NCBI RefSeq assembly: GCF_014636235.1
Contig: NZ_BMDZ01000015.1
Span: 1 to 64,000 of the forward strand
Reading direction: 5' to 3'
DNA length: 64,000 bases
Origin: Tistrella bauzanensis
GTDB taxonomy: Bacteria > Pseudomonadota > Alphaproteobacteria > Tistrellales > Tistrellaceae
Under the pieces are notes generated by a model that saw nothing but the letters and a program-made list of their open reading frames with translations, was not told where the DNA came from and did no database searches. Numbering within the stretch: position 1 is the first letter of the stretch; each line of letters opens with the position of its first letter. Both the position numbers and the translations under genes were made by a program. Below, piece after piece: positions 11,101-20,537 of this stretch.

Positions 11101-14050
11101 CCGATTGCGGCACCATGGCATCGGGCAGCCGCGCGGCCAGTGCCTGTTTCAGCGCCGCACCGTCCAGCCCGTCACCGGCCGCGAAGCCCCGCAGCCGCAG
11201 CCGCCCCTCGCCATCGGCACGCGCGATCACCACCGCCTGCCGCACGCCGGGCAAGGCGCGCAGCACCGCCGCCACCTCGTCGGGCTCCACCCGGAAGCCG
11301 CGGATTTTCACCTGATCGTCCAGCCGGCCCAGAAAGCCGATCGCGCCATCCGCCAGAAGAAGCCCGCGATCGCCGCTGCGATACAGCCGGCTGCCGGGCA
11401 GCCCCGCTGCATCGGGCACGAAGCGTTCGGCCGTCTGGCCGGCGCGGCCGACATAGCCGTCGCTCACCCCCGCGCCACCGATGCAGATCTCGGCGGGCTG
11501 GCCGGGGCCGGCTGGGTTGCCATGGCGGTCCAGCAACCGGACCACCGCATGATCCAGCACCCGGCCAAGCGGCAGAGAGCCGTCGCCATCCGGCCCATCG
11601 CCAGCCTGCCCGGCAACGGCACCCGCGATCACCCCGACCGTGGTCTCGCTGGGGCCGTAATGGTTGACCAGCCGGCAGGCCGGCGTCAGCTCTGCCACCG
11701 CCCGGGCAAGACCGGCCGGCAGCGCCTCGCCACCCAGCAGCAGATAGCGGCGCGGCAGCACCCGCGCCGGCGCCGCCGCCTGCATCAGCCCGGCCAGATG
11801 GCTGGGCACGATCTTCAGCAGATCGATCTGATGGTCCTGCATCCAGGCACCGAAGCGGTCGGGATCGAAGATCGCCTCATCCGCCGGCACATGCAGCGCC
11901 GCCCCCCACCACAGGGCACCGAACAGCGCGCTGTGGCCCAGATCGGCGGCAGGGGTCGACACCCAGCCCGCCGCCAGCCCGGCGCCATCGGCGATGTTCA
12001 ACCGCAGGCTCAATGCCGCCAGATAGGCCGCCAGCGCGCCATGGCTGACCGAAATCCCCTTCGGCGTGCCGGTCGACCCGGAGGTATAGATAATGTAAGC
12101 CTCGGCGGCGGCCGGCATATCCACAAGGGTCTCGGCATGCGCATCGCCGCCGCCCCAGGACTCGGGCCTGTCCGAGATCAGCGCCACTTCCGGCGGGCAC
12201 CAGTCGGCGGCGGCATCGCCGGCGATCAGCCAGCCGGCACCGCAATCGGCCAGTTGCAGCCCAAGCCGTGCCGCCGGCGCCGCCGGGTCTAGCGGCACAT
12301 AGGCGCCGCCCGCCCGCCAGACACCCAGGATCGCCGCGACCATCGCCCGGCCGCGCGGCAGGGCCAGGGCCACGCGCGCGCCGGGCCCCGCACCCATGGC
12401 CTTAAGCTCTGCCGCCAGCCGGCCGGCAGCGGACCACAGCGCGCTGCGGCTCAGGCTGCCGTCATCATCCGCCACCGCCAGGGCATCCGGGTTCTCCGCC
12501 GCCAGCCGGGCGATCCGCGCCGGCAGCAGCGATGCGGGCGCGGGCATGGGTTCGGCGTTGCCATCCCGGTTGCCGGCCGACGTCCAGGGGCTGAAATCGC
12601 CCAGCCGGCGCCCAGCCTGTTCCGGCAGGGTGCGCAGCACCGCCACCAGGGCATCCATCAGCCGGGCGACATCGCCGTGGCTGTAATGGCCCAGGTCATA
12701 GGCGAGCGTCAGGCTGAGCGCGGCGCCGGTCTCGGCGATCAGGCTCAACGGATAGTGGTTGCGGCCGTCGGTCAGCGTCACCGCGTCGTCGACCATGGCA
12801 TCGGCCGTCTCACCGATCCGCGGCGCGGTGATCCGGATATCGCCGGTCGCCGCCGTCGACAATGCCGCGTCGACCGGGAAATTCTCCACCACCAGGATAC
12901 TGTCGAACAGCCCCGCATCACCTTCGGTCTGAACCAGCCCGCGCAGCCGCGCCAGCGGCAGATGATCATGCGCCCGCAGATCCAGCATATGGCGCTGAAC
13001 CGCCGCCAGCCAGCCGGCCACGGTCTCTGACGGGTCGATCCGCAGCCGCAGCGGCACGGTGTTGATGAACAGCCCGGCAATGCTGTCGGCATCGGCCAGA
13101 TCGGCCGGGCGTCCGGCCGTGGTCAGGCCGAAACAGACATCGTCCCGGCCGGCATGGGCGGCCAGAAGCCAGCCCCAGGCCGCCTGAAGCACGGTGGTCA
13201 TCGTGCCGCCCGCCCGGCGCGCCAGTTCGGCCAGGGCGCCGGTGGTGACAGGGTCCAGATGCTGGCGCCGCTCGGCATGGCGATGCGGCACCGCCCCGCC
13301 CTCAGCCGCCATTGCCGGCGCAGGCCGGCCGCGCGGCAGGGGCGTCGGGCCGTCGATGCCGGCCAGATCCGCCCGCCACCAATCCTCGCCCGCCGTCTTG
13401 TCCTGTTGCTCCAGCCACTTGATATGACTGCGGAATGATGGCGCCAGCCCTGCCGGCGCCGCGTCGGCGGCATAGCCGGCCAGCACCTCGCTCAGGATCC
13501 GCGCCACGCTCCAGCCATCGAGCTGAAGGTGATGAAACCGCCAGGTGAACCACCAGCGGTCAGCGCCGATGCGGATCAGATCCAGCGCCGGGTCGGCGGC
13601 GCGGGCGAAGTTGAACCCCGCCGCCCGTGCCGTCGCCCAATCCGCCGCCAGCCGCGCCGCCTGTGCCGCCGTGTCCAGCGCCCGCCAGTCGTGATGGTCG
13701 ATCCGGGCCATGGTGCGGCGATAGACGATGTGAACCGGGCGCGGAATCTCGCGCCAGCGGATATCCGCCCGCAGGATCGCATGGCGGGCGATCACCGCCG
13801 CCCAGGCCCGTTCGAACCGCGCCACATCCAGCGCGCCGTCGATCTGGAAGACATGGCGGATATGATAGGGGTCGGCCCCACCCTTCAGGGCATGGCCCAG
13901 CATGCCCTGTTGCAGATCGGACAGATAGAAGATCTCGGCGACGTTCGCTTTGTCCCGAAAGCCCGCCGGGGCCCCGCTCGCGGTCGCGGAGGCGACCGGC
14001 TCGGGGGCATCGTCCTGACCGCCGCTGCGGTGATAGCTGTCCATGGTCAT
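2126..14050 (-). CDS. Terminal NRPS: C-A-T-C-A-T-E-C-A-T-TE (modules 6-8 and release)
   Basis: A 3,974-residue synthetase with three modules. Approximate nucleotide limits, in order of synthesis: C6 13,950-12,600 (HHLQLDG), A6 12,540-11,000, T 10,990-10,790; C7 10,650-9,340 (HHILTDG), A7 9,310-7,680, T 7,670-7,470, E4 7,440-6,080 (HHLAVDG, FNYLGRFD); C8 6,050-4,720 (HHALTDG), A8 4,710-3,230, T 3,220-3,000; thioesterase 2,960-2,150 (GWSLGG). Specificity residues read by eye: A6 DLSKLLHVGK, close to the aspartate code; A7 DATKLIEVGK, Asp/Asn-like; A8 DAEDVVRISK, with Glu at position 239 as in ornithine-type pockets. The integrated thioesterase should release or cyclise the peptide. The start overlaps the stop of the preceding NRPS (ATGA). 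The thioesterase lid region holds a Gly/Ala/Asp-rich low-complexity insertion. Substrates are predictions. Confidence 0.93.
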   Translation of the reverse strand: MTMDSYHRSGGQDDAPEPVASATASGAPAGFRDKANVAEIFYLSDLQQGMLGHALKGGADPYHIRHVFQIDGALDVARFERAWAAVIARHAILRADIRWREIPRPVHIVYRRTMARIDHHDWRALDTAAQAARLAADWATARAAGFNFARAADPALDLIRIGADRWWFTWRFHHLQLDGWSVARILSEVLAGYAADAAPAGLAPSFRSHIKWLEQQDKTAGEDWWRADLAGIDGPTPLPRGRPAPAMAAEGGAVPHRHAERRQHLDPVTTGALAELARRAGGTMTTVLQAAWGWLLAAHAGRDDVCFGLTTAGRPADLADADSIAGLFINTVPLRLRIDPSETVAGWLAAVQRHMLDLRAHDHLPLARLRGLVQTEGDAGLFDSILVVENFPVDAALSTAATGDIRITAPRIGETADAMVDDAVTLTDGRNHYPLSLIAETGAALSLTLAYDLGHYSHGDVARLMDALVAVLRTLPEQAGRRLGDFSPWTSAGNRDGNAEPMPAPASLLPARIARLAAENPDALAVADDDGSLSRSALWSAAGRLAAELKAMGAGPGARVALALPRGRAMVAAILGVWRAGGAYVPLDPAAPAARLGLQLADCGAGWLIAGDAAADWCPPEVALISDRPESWGGGDAHAETLVDMPAAAEAYIIYTSGSTGTPKGISVSHGALAAYLAALSLRLNIADGAGLAAGWVSTPAADLGHSALFGALWWGAALHVPADEAIFDPDRFGAWMQDHQIDLLKIVPSHLAGLMQAAAPARVLPRRYLLLGGEALPAGLARAVAELTPACRLVNHYGPSETTVGVIAGAVAGQAGDGPDGDGSLPLGRVLDHAVVRLLDRHGNPAGPGQPAEICIGGAGVSDGYVGRAGQTAERFVPDAAGLPGSRLYRSGDRGLLLADGAIGFLGRLDDQVKIRGFRVEPDEVAAVLRALPGVRQAVVIARADGEGRLRLRGFAAGDGLDGAALKQALAARLPDAMVPQSVQVLDALPLTANGKIDRKALPGDRAATGGAVADGAVAPRSATEAALLGIWEQVLKRQEIGVTDNFFEIGGDSILSLQLVARARKAGLKLTPKQIFDQPDIARLAACADAAAGRAVAAPDNRPDAGGAAVAADPYLPEYRAILEGLGQSLDSVADIYPATPLQRGLLFHSQMAGGEAVYINQLRLTLAGRFDMAALRAAWGVAIARHPVLRTRFEWRHGGTVLQVVAATADLPIEIHDWQGLTPDVAEARIRSRMAEDAARGFDLATAPLMRLALFTRPDGGHDLVWSNHHILTDGWSTMIVLGEVARDYVARIDGGGIDGDLPAPPPYRAYVDWLARQPDPEPWWRQEIARIDEPALLTAALARPSAPEPGAHQYRVLLDEATSARLTMAARRMQVTLNTLVQGAWALLLARHGGRDQAAFGVTVSGRPADLAGVEHMPGLFINSLPVWVDVPATARPAGWLQDIQALNAGLRQVEQTSLADVQRWSGRSGDALFDTLLVFQNFPIETAIRDIETRLGITGADAVTRTHYPLTLMVVPGDRLDLRWEWDGSRFDRAVIARLHGHLLRLLTALSAEDGGAPIGLIDPLAEDERDRLLSVWNDTAVPYDLDGCVQDLIAPWVARHPDAPAVVAEDGAVLSYAGLDAAANRLAHRLIALGIGADVTVALCLPRRPEVIIALLAVMKTGGAYVPLDPNAPDDRLRYMIDTARARLVITAAAHAGRFTGIDTLLIDDEPAAADASGPHTTWPNTTWPDTAPAPRAHPGSLAYVIFTSGSTGRPKGVMIPHRGVVNYLRVAIDRYLTLDEDGRASGQGAPINTPLGFDATVTSLMVPLITGRAITLLPEADEIAALSEALAAEAHDYSLVKLTPAHIEALKHLRPAGSYAGHARALVIGGETLMASTVAPWLAASPGTRLFNEYGPTETVVGCAIHEVVHEVDGGNTDGGGMGDGALPIGRPIANTSILILDDDLRLMPDGAAGGLYIGGAGLARGYASQPGLTADRFVPHPFATGERLYRTGDLARWRADGTLDYLGRLDDQVKIRGYRIELGEIESALTGHDAVEQAVVVVRTGLAGSRQLAAYAVPRPGCHAQPDDLLRHLAARLPQYMVPADLLVLDAMPLTANGKVDRRALPVPQRGGSAIAMPSDAIEATLLDIWQRVLGQSGFGVTDSFFDLGGDSILSMQVVARAARAGIRLTARQVFEHPRIDRLAALARAADDAAALTEITGTDLALTPIQSWFFARHPDGPSHWNQSVLLRVNGRLDIVALERAIAGLVAAHDALRLRFRADHVGHWWQRVVARETADLLVVRDVADPAALDAAGEAVQAGLDIRTGPVLRAGCFHLADGSDRLLIVLHHLAVDGVSWRVLLDDLQQAYEAACTGRAVVVPAPATPWSRWVDRMHRQAASPEQHAHLLAELGWWQGHLEGATPAWGPARSGGRLEVERGIAEAMTRRLITEVPRAYRVTVEEVLLAALARAIGDEIGAARLLVSLEGHGRDGDHGLDVSRTIGWFTTRHDVALPTRGDDARLLADLRQVLRRVPGRGTGRGLLTIAGDQAIRDAAAALPAADVSFNYLGRFDGSLEEGGRFWLGTETAGRNIGRRGRMDHALEINAAITDGRLRIGWRHDPAVIDGAAMASLIARFEHGLTDLVGHCLTTDPVPVPVDYPLAGLDDAGLARLEIAPGTVEDIYPATPLQQGLILHSQRSAGAYVNQLRLTLAAGGQDGGALDVEALAGAWAAAIGRHPILRTRFDWRHGGSALQVVMRRVTLPVDVHDLSVGPEGYEARLAAWRAADLRRGFDLMVAPLMRITLFRRPDGGHDLLWTTHHALTDGWSTARLLREVAREYDARVDGGAVEISPAPPYRDYVAWMQRQPAPEAWWRAEAARIADPAGITEALGRPMRPEPGSHRLTVAVDDDLAHALRKLARREQVTLATIMQAGWALLLGRLAGRAQAGIGVTVSGRPADLAGVERMLGLFINSLPVWIDLPPSARLGAWLRDVQALNTRLRQVEHSSLADVQRWTGRSGDGLFDSLLVFENYPIDAAAGQSRLGAATTGTEMVERTHYPLVLAVVPGQGLELRWGWDGARIDAAAVARLNTAFIDLLGRLAAAGDVPLGSIAVGLDRPARLAVEHPFRAVTARISAQAAVDPTREAVACNGLRISYGALETWSDAIADRLILAGIRPEDRVGLCVERSVGLVAALLGVLKAGGAYVPLDPDYPAARLRHMIEDSGLDVLVVGPASLPAMRAVADDRSLIDVEALKDAASATGLERRHPPVRPDQLAYVIYTSGSTGLPKGVGISHAALSHHLDDFIPAFGYRPEDAGLQFSTINFDAAMEQMLPLLTVGGRIVLRGPAMWDAAELTAVLQAERLTIADIPTGYWQQWARDPDLRFSHLRRVTVGGEALSVDALARWKDGPLGHVRLDNRYGPTEATISALYHQTDRGDVDHPPVPIGRTYPGRTARVVGVDGNTVPDGGIGELCIGGPALARGYLGRPSQTAERFVPDEHGVPGARLYRSGDLCRQRADGVVVFLGRIDGQVKLRGFRIEPGEIEALLRAAPGIDDAVAGVVDDRLIAWVAGQGDPAALRAGLGRQLPAHMVPQAVIMLDALPLMPSGKVDHRALPVPDAAHDQVVPPATALETRLLAIWQRALGRDGFGITDSFFDIGGDSLLALQVAAAARADGIDGFSLDALFQTPTIAGLAAGLTGAGAPDQLPANIRPLNTTGHGTALFCIHPGYGLVQEYRPLAAALNGQVPVLGIQAPRLIDPDWTVPDVAALAADYVARLRRIQPAGPYRLAGWSLGGWIAMAMARALEADGDIVERLILIDTAAEVPRITADHATIAAQLNRDIDSHATPELAAEFAAGRVGDGRLAGAVGRAGDGTAAGDRDRLAAAALDLVLLHKRLLEGWPVPRVEAAITLFRAVATRAGGADGSHIPAASWRPLAGGGLTVIDIDAGHDTILHHPDFLAAIGPVIDQAGGNRPAADIIEETAP
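8841..8880. repeat. 15-bp direct repeat in the A7 domain coding sequence
   Basis: Two nearly identical 15-base units plus part of a third (core TCGGGCCAGGTGGTG or TTGGGCCAGGTGGTG on the plus strand) encode the TTWPNTTWPDT stretch in a surface loop just before the YTSGSTG-equivalent core of A7. It looks like slippage expansion in a tolerant loop. Confidence 0.7.
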
Positions 14051-17000
14051 CCGTCGATCTCCGCGAGCAGGTCGTCGAGCGCGTCCTGGTCGATGTCGAT
14101 ATCGAAATCCTGAGGCGTCGCCTTGGGATCATGGGTCAGGCAATGGTCGATCAGCGCGGTCAGATGCCGCCCGAAGGCCGCCGCCAGCGCCGCGACATCC
14201 GCCCGGTCGAGCACACCGGTGTCATGACGCCAGCTGACCGACAGCCGGCCGCCGGCCACCATCGCGTTCAGCTCCAGCCCATGGGCCATGCCGCTGGTCG
14301 ATACCACCGCCCGGCCCGCCGCTTCGCGCGTGAAGCTGAACCGGCTGGCGGCAGCGCCGGACATGTCACCTGATCCGGCCTCATCGAACCGCCCCAGATA
14401 GTTGAAGCCCACCGCCGCCTCAGGCAGTGCGCGCGCCGCGGCGGCGATTTCCGGATCATCCGACAACCGCAGCAGCCCCGGATGCAGCCCCTTCTGCGGC
14501 ACTGCCCGCAGGCTTGCCTTCACGCCCGACAGCAGCGCCTCGGGCGGTCCGGCCACGGCCGGCGCGATGGTGAAGCGGGTGGTGAACCAGCCCACCGTGC
14601 GGCTCAGATCCACGCCATCGATCACGTCTTCCCGGCCGTGGCCTTCCAGGCCGATCAGCAGCCGGGTGCCGGCTGCCAGCCCGTGGGCATCGCCCAGGGT
14701 GCGGACAAGGCTGGCCAGCAGCACCTCGTCGACGCCGATGCGATAGCGGCGCGGCACGTCGTTGATCAGCCGGGCGGTGGTGGTTTCGTCGAGCAGCCAG
14801 TCATGCTGCAGGCTTTCACCACTGCGGGTATCGGGCAGAACCGCCACGGCGCCGCTCAACTGGTTCTGCCACCAGCCCAGTTCCTGTGTCAGCGCCGGTG
14901 CCTCGCCATAGCGGCGCTGCGCCAGAACCCAGCGGCTCCAGGGCGTGCCAACCGGCGCCAGCGCCGGCTCCCGGCCGCTCGCGGCCGCCGCATAGGCCTG
15001 TTCCAGATCGCCCAGCAGCACCCGCCACGACACCCCGTCGACCGCCAGATGATGAATGGCGATCAGCAGCCGGTCGCCGCCGGCACGACGGAACAACCCG
15101 GCGCGCAAGACGGGGCCATGGCCGATATCCAGGCTGGCCTGAACCGCATCCCCCGCCGCATCCAGCGTTGCCGGATCATCGTCGATCTCCCGGACGATCA
15201 GCAGATCACAGGCCTCGGCATCGGCCGCCGGCACCACGCGCTGCGACCAGCGCCGGTCGTCGCCGATTGTGAAGCGCAGCCGCAGCGCATCATGCCGGCA
15301 CACCACCGCCGCCAGGGCAATGGCGAGCGCCGCATCGTCCAATACGCCGGTCACCGCCAGCAGCACCGCCTGATTCCAATGCGACGGCCCTTCGGGATAG
15401 CGCTCGAAGAACCCGGCCTGGATCGGTGTCAGCGGCAAGTCCCGGCCGGTGACCTCGGTTGCGGTATCGACACCGCCCGCCAGACCGGCGACCGCCGCCT
15501 GCTCCTGGATGCGCGGATGTTCGAACACCTGCCGCGGGGTCAGCACCAGCCCTGCCTTGCGGGCCCGTGACACCAGTTGCAGGCTGAGGATCGAATCACC
15601 GCCCAGATCGAAGAAGTCATCGCTGACCCCGAAATCCGCGCGGCCCAGCACCGCCTGCCACACCGCCAGAAGCCGCGCCTCCATCACATCGCGGGGCGGC
15701 AGGGCTGCCGCCACCGGCGCCGGATCGGGGTCGGGCAGCGCCCGCCAGTCCAGCTTGCCGGCAGGTGTCAGCGGCAGCGCCGGCAGGGCCATGATCGCCT
15801 GCGGCACCATATGGGCCGGCAGTTGGGTCGCCAGCGCCGCCTTCACGGCCGCCGGATCGGCCGAGCCAGTGACATAGCCCACCAGCCGCGGCGTCTCGGC
15901 CCCGGTCAGCACCACCACGGCATCGGCGACCCCGGCATGACGGCGCATTGCCGCCTCGACCTCGCCCGGTTCGATCCGGAAGCCGCGCAGCTTGATCTGC
16001 CCATCCATCCGGCCCAGGAAATCGATCGTGCCATCCGCCCGCCGCCGCGCCAGATCGCCGCTGCGATACAGCCGCGCGCCCGGCGTGCCGGCCTCGTCCG
16101 GCACGAAGCGTTCCGCCGTCAGCCCGGCGCGGCCCAGATAGCCCCGCGCCAGCGCCGGCCCGCCCAGGCACAATTCGCCCTGCCCGCCATCGGGCACGTC
16201 ATTGCCATGGGCATCGAGGATCCGCGCCACCCGGCCCGGCCAGATCGCGCCGATGGCGACCGCCACCGCCATGGCATCGCCCGGCCGCACCCGATGGCCA
16301 CTCACCGTCACCACGGCCTCGGTCGGGCCATAGGTGTTGTCGAAGGGCACGCTGGCCAGCGGCCCCGCGAACCAGGCGTCGAGGGCCGCACCCGGCAGGG
16401 CCTCGCCACCCGTCGCCACCTGGCGCAATGCCGGCAGCGGCCCGGTCACCGCCGTCTGCCATGCCCGCCAATAGCCGGTCGGCAGATAAGCCAGCGTCAC
16501 GCCGTCGTCGCGCAGCCGCCGGGTGACCTGTTCGGGCGACCACAGATCGGCGCCGCGCATCACCACCCGCGCGCCCACCGTCAGCGCCGGCAGGATCTGT
16601 TCTACCGCCGCGTCGAAGCCCAGCGTCGACAGTTGCAGAACCCGGTCGTCGAGCGTCAGGCCGAAGCGGTCGATATAGTCGTCGACATGCACCGCCAATG
16701 CCCCATGCGCGACGCCGACGCCTTTCGGGCGCCCGGTCGAGCCCGAGGTATAGATCACATAGGCAAGCTGCGCCGGCAGCGGTGCCGGCAGAACCGGCAG
16801 GCTCGTGTCCCCGCCATCGCCGGCGGCGGCGGCGGCGATGGCGACCAGCAGCCGGCCGGCGGCCAGTGCCGCCAGCCGCGCACCGCCCGCCTCATCCACC
16901 ACCAGCAGCCGGACACCGGCATCATCCAGCATGTCCTGAAGCCGGGTGTCGGGCAGATCCGGGTCCAGGGCCAGCACGGCACCACCCCCGGCCAGAATGC

Positions 17001-20000
17001 CGACGAAGCCCGCCACCAGCGCCGGACCGCGGCCGACACACAAGCCCACGACATCGTCGGCCGCGAGGCCCTCCGCCAGCAGGCGCCGGGCAACCGCGCC
17101 GCTCACCGCCTGAAGCGCGCCATAGCGCAGCATGTGGCCTTCGCAGGCAACCGCAACTGCATCGGGCCGGGCGGCCGCCGCCATGGCGATCCGGCCCACG
17201 ACGTCGCGGAACGGTGCCACCACCGGCACCTGCGCCGGCTTCAGGTCGTGCGCCAGCGCGATCGCGCCGATCGCCGGGTCGTCGCCGGCGCCCATCCGGT
17301 CCAGGAGCTGGCCAAACCCGCGCGCCAGCCAGGCCACCCGCGCCGCGTCGAGCCGGGCAGGGTCGTAGCCGAAGCCCAGGGCGATGGTCTCGCCCGGCGC
17401 CACCGACAGGGTCAGGGGATAATGGGTGCGCTCGATGGTCTCGCTGGCCCGCAGCCGGCCGCCAAAGGCCATGGCCGCCAGCCCGGCATCGACCGGATAA
17501 TTCTCGAACACCACCAGACTGTCGAACAGGGCGTCTCCGCTGCGCCCGGTCCAGCGCTGCACATCGGCCAGCGATGACTGCTCATATTGCCGCAGATAGG
17601 CATTCAGCCCCTGAAGATCGCGCAGCCAGTCGCCAAGTGATATCGATGCCGGCAGATCCACGAACAGCGGCAGGCTGTTGATGAACAGGCCCTGCATCGC
17701 CTCCGCCCCGGCAAGCCCTGCCGGCCGCCCGGCCACGGTCACGCCGAATGCCACCTGATCACGGCCACCCAACCGTGCCAGCAGCAGCGCCCAGGCGCCT
17801 TGAACCACGGTGTTCAACGTCACCCCGGCCCGGCGCGCCAGGGCCACCAGCCGGCCGCTGACATCCGCGTCCAGCACGACGCGCAGATCATCGTCGCCGT
17901 CATCGGGAAGCCCCGCCGACGGATCGGCCGGCGCCAGGGCCGCGGTCAGCGTCGCCGGATCGGCGATCCGCGCCGCCTGTGCCCGCCACCAGCCCTCGGG
18001 CGAAGGCTGTGCCGCCAGCCACGCGACATAGTCGCGATAGGGCGGCGGCACCGGCAGATCGGCGGTGCCGCCTGTCAGCCGGGCGGCATAATCCGTGGCG
18101 ATCTCGCGCAGCAGCCGCGCCGTGCTCCAGCCATCGGTGATGACATGGTGCATGGTCCAGACCAGATCCTGGCCGCCATCGGGCCGCTGGAACAGGTTCA
18201 GCCGCATCAGCGGCGCCCGGGTCAGGTCGAAGCCGCGCGCCACATCCTCGGCGCACCACGCCGCCAGCCGGGTATCGTGTTCCACCACATCCGCGGCCAT
18301 CCAGTCGTCGCGGCCGATCACCAGCGCCGCCCGGCGCTGCACCACCTGCAACGCGTCGCCGCCATGGCGCCATTCGAACCGGGTGCGCAGCACCGGATGG
18401 CGATCGATCGCCGCCTGCCATGCCGCCTCCAGGGCGTCCGGGTCCAATGCGCCATCGATGGTCAGCCGCAACTGGTTGACATAGAGCCCGTCGCGGGCGC
18501 CGATCCGGGCATGGAACAGCAGCCCCTGTTGCAGCGGTGTCGCCGGATAGACATCGTCGATCGCCTGGAAGTTCTCACCCAGATCGGCCAGAACCGCCCG
18601 CAGGTCACTGAAATCCTGCGCGATAGCGTGGCCAACCACCGGGTCGAGCGGCTGCACGACCATGGCCAGACCGTCGATCTGCGGATGCGCGAACACCTGA
18701 CGCGGCGTCACCGCAAGGCCTGCTTCACGCGCCCGCGCCACCAGTTGCAGGCTGAGGATCGAGTCGCCACCCAGATCGAAGAAGCTGTCGGTGACGCCGA
18801 AATCCCGCCGCCCCAGAACCGCCTGCCAGATGTCGAGCAGGGTCTGTTCCGTCGGGGTCCGCGGTGCCACCACCGCCGCCGGCATGACATCCGGTTCCGG
18901 CAGCGCCTTGCGGTCGATTTTGCCGTTCGGCAGCAGCGGCAGGGCGTCCATGACCATGATCGCCTGCGGCCGCATATGCTCGGGCAGCCGTGCCGCCAGC
19001 GCCGCCGTCAGGGTCTCGACGCCGGCATCACCCGCGACATGGGCCACCAGCCGGCGGCTGTCCGCCGGGCCGGTCAACCCGGCCACGGCATCGCGCACGC
19101 CATCCACCGCGCGCAGCACCGCCTCGATCTCGCCGGTCTCGATCCGGAAACCGCGCAGCTTGATCTGGGCATCGATCCGGCCCAGGAAGCCGATCACGCC
19201 ATCCCGGCCCAGCCGCACCAGATCGCCGGTGCGATACAGCCGGCCGCCGACGGGGCCGCTGTCGTCGGGCACGAAGCGTTCGGCGGTCAGCCCGGGCCGG
19301 CCATGATAGCCGCGCGCCAGGGCATCGCCGCCGATGCACAATTCGCCCACAGCCCCCGCCGGCACGGGGTTGCCGCTGGCATCCACCACCAGCAGATGCC
19401 GGCCGGGCCAGGGCCGGCCGATCGGCACCGCCGCCAGGGCGTCATCCGCCTGTGCCGGCGCATGGCCGGTCGCGGTGATCGTGGCCTCGGTCGGGCCATA
19501 GGTGTTCAGGAACGGCAGATGCCCCAGCGGGCCGGCGCGCCATGCCGCCAGCGCATCGCCGGCCAGCGCCTCGCCACCCACGGTGACCAGCCGCAGATCG
19601 GGCAGGCCGGCAGCGAGATCCGCCGGCAGCGTCCGCAGCCATTGCCGCCAATAGCCGGTCGGCAGATAGGCCAGGGTCACCCGGTCATTGGCGAGCCGGG
19701 TGTTGAGCGTGGCGAATTCCCACATCGCGGGGCCGCGCAGCACCACGGTACCGCCACGGCACAGCACCGGCAGAAGCTGTTCGAAGGCCGCATCGAAGTT
19801 GACCGTCGAGAGTTGAAGCACCCGGTCGGCGTCGGTCAGGCCCATCCGGTCGGCATAGGCATCGACATGCAGCGCCAGCGCGCCATGCGGCACAGCAACC
19901 CCCTTTGGCCGGCCGGTCGATCCGGAGGTGTGGATGACATAGGCAAGCCCGACCGGGTGCATCACCCGGTCGATCGCGGGTACAGCCTCCGATACCAGAT

Positions 20001-20483
20001 CCACCGCCGCCTCAGGGTTGATCACCAGCCGGTCGCCCAGCACCGCCGCCAGACGCCGGCGGCTGGCATCATCGGCGACGATCCGCCGGATATTCGCATC
20101 ATCCAGCATATCGGCCAGCCGTGCGGCCGGATAATCCGGGTCCATCGGCACCACCGTGGCACCGGCTTTCATAATGCCCAGCAGCCCCGCCACCATCGCC
20201 GGGCCACGGGTGACCGCCAGACCCACCCGGTCCTCGCGGCGGTCTTCGGGTCGCGCTTCGCCTGGGGTGCCCCTGTCCAGCAGCGCCTGCGCGATCCGGT
20301 TGGCCCAGGCATCCAGCGTCGCATAGCCGATCGCCCGGCCCTCGCACACCAGTGCGGTTGCCGCCGGCCGCCGCAATGCCTGTGCGGAAATCTGGCTGGT
20401 GACCGGACGGAATGCCGCCGATGCCGGCAGAGCGCCACCAAGGATGGCACCGGCCGCCGATCGCAGCCCGATTCCGCCCAACG

Positions 20484-20537
20484 CCTGCCCGGTCATCAGC
20501 CCCCGCCCGGTCATCAGCCCCTGCCCGGTCATCATCG
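20484..20537. repeat. Three tandem 18-bp units in the C4-A4 linker
   Basis: Three near-identical 18-base units (plus-strand core TGCCCGGTCATCAGCCC) encode GQGLMTGRGLMTGQAL in the linker between C4 and A4. The period is a multiple of three, so the frame is kept. This looks like recent slippage duplication in a linker and is likely to vary in copy number between strains. Confidence 0.75.

Noticed and set aside
2303..12292. A 3,329-codon open frame on the plus strand, and similar long plus-strand frames at 17,800-20,724, 22,400-27,349 and 27,443-30,457
   Set aside because: They lie antisense to NRPS genes, are rich in Arg, His, Pro and Gln without any domain, and arise because high GC removes stop codons in that frame.
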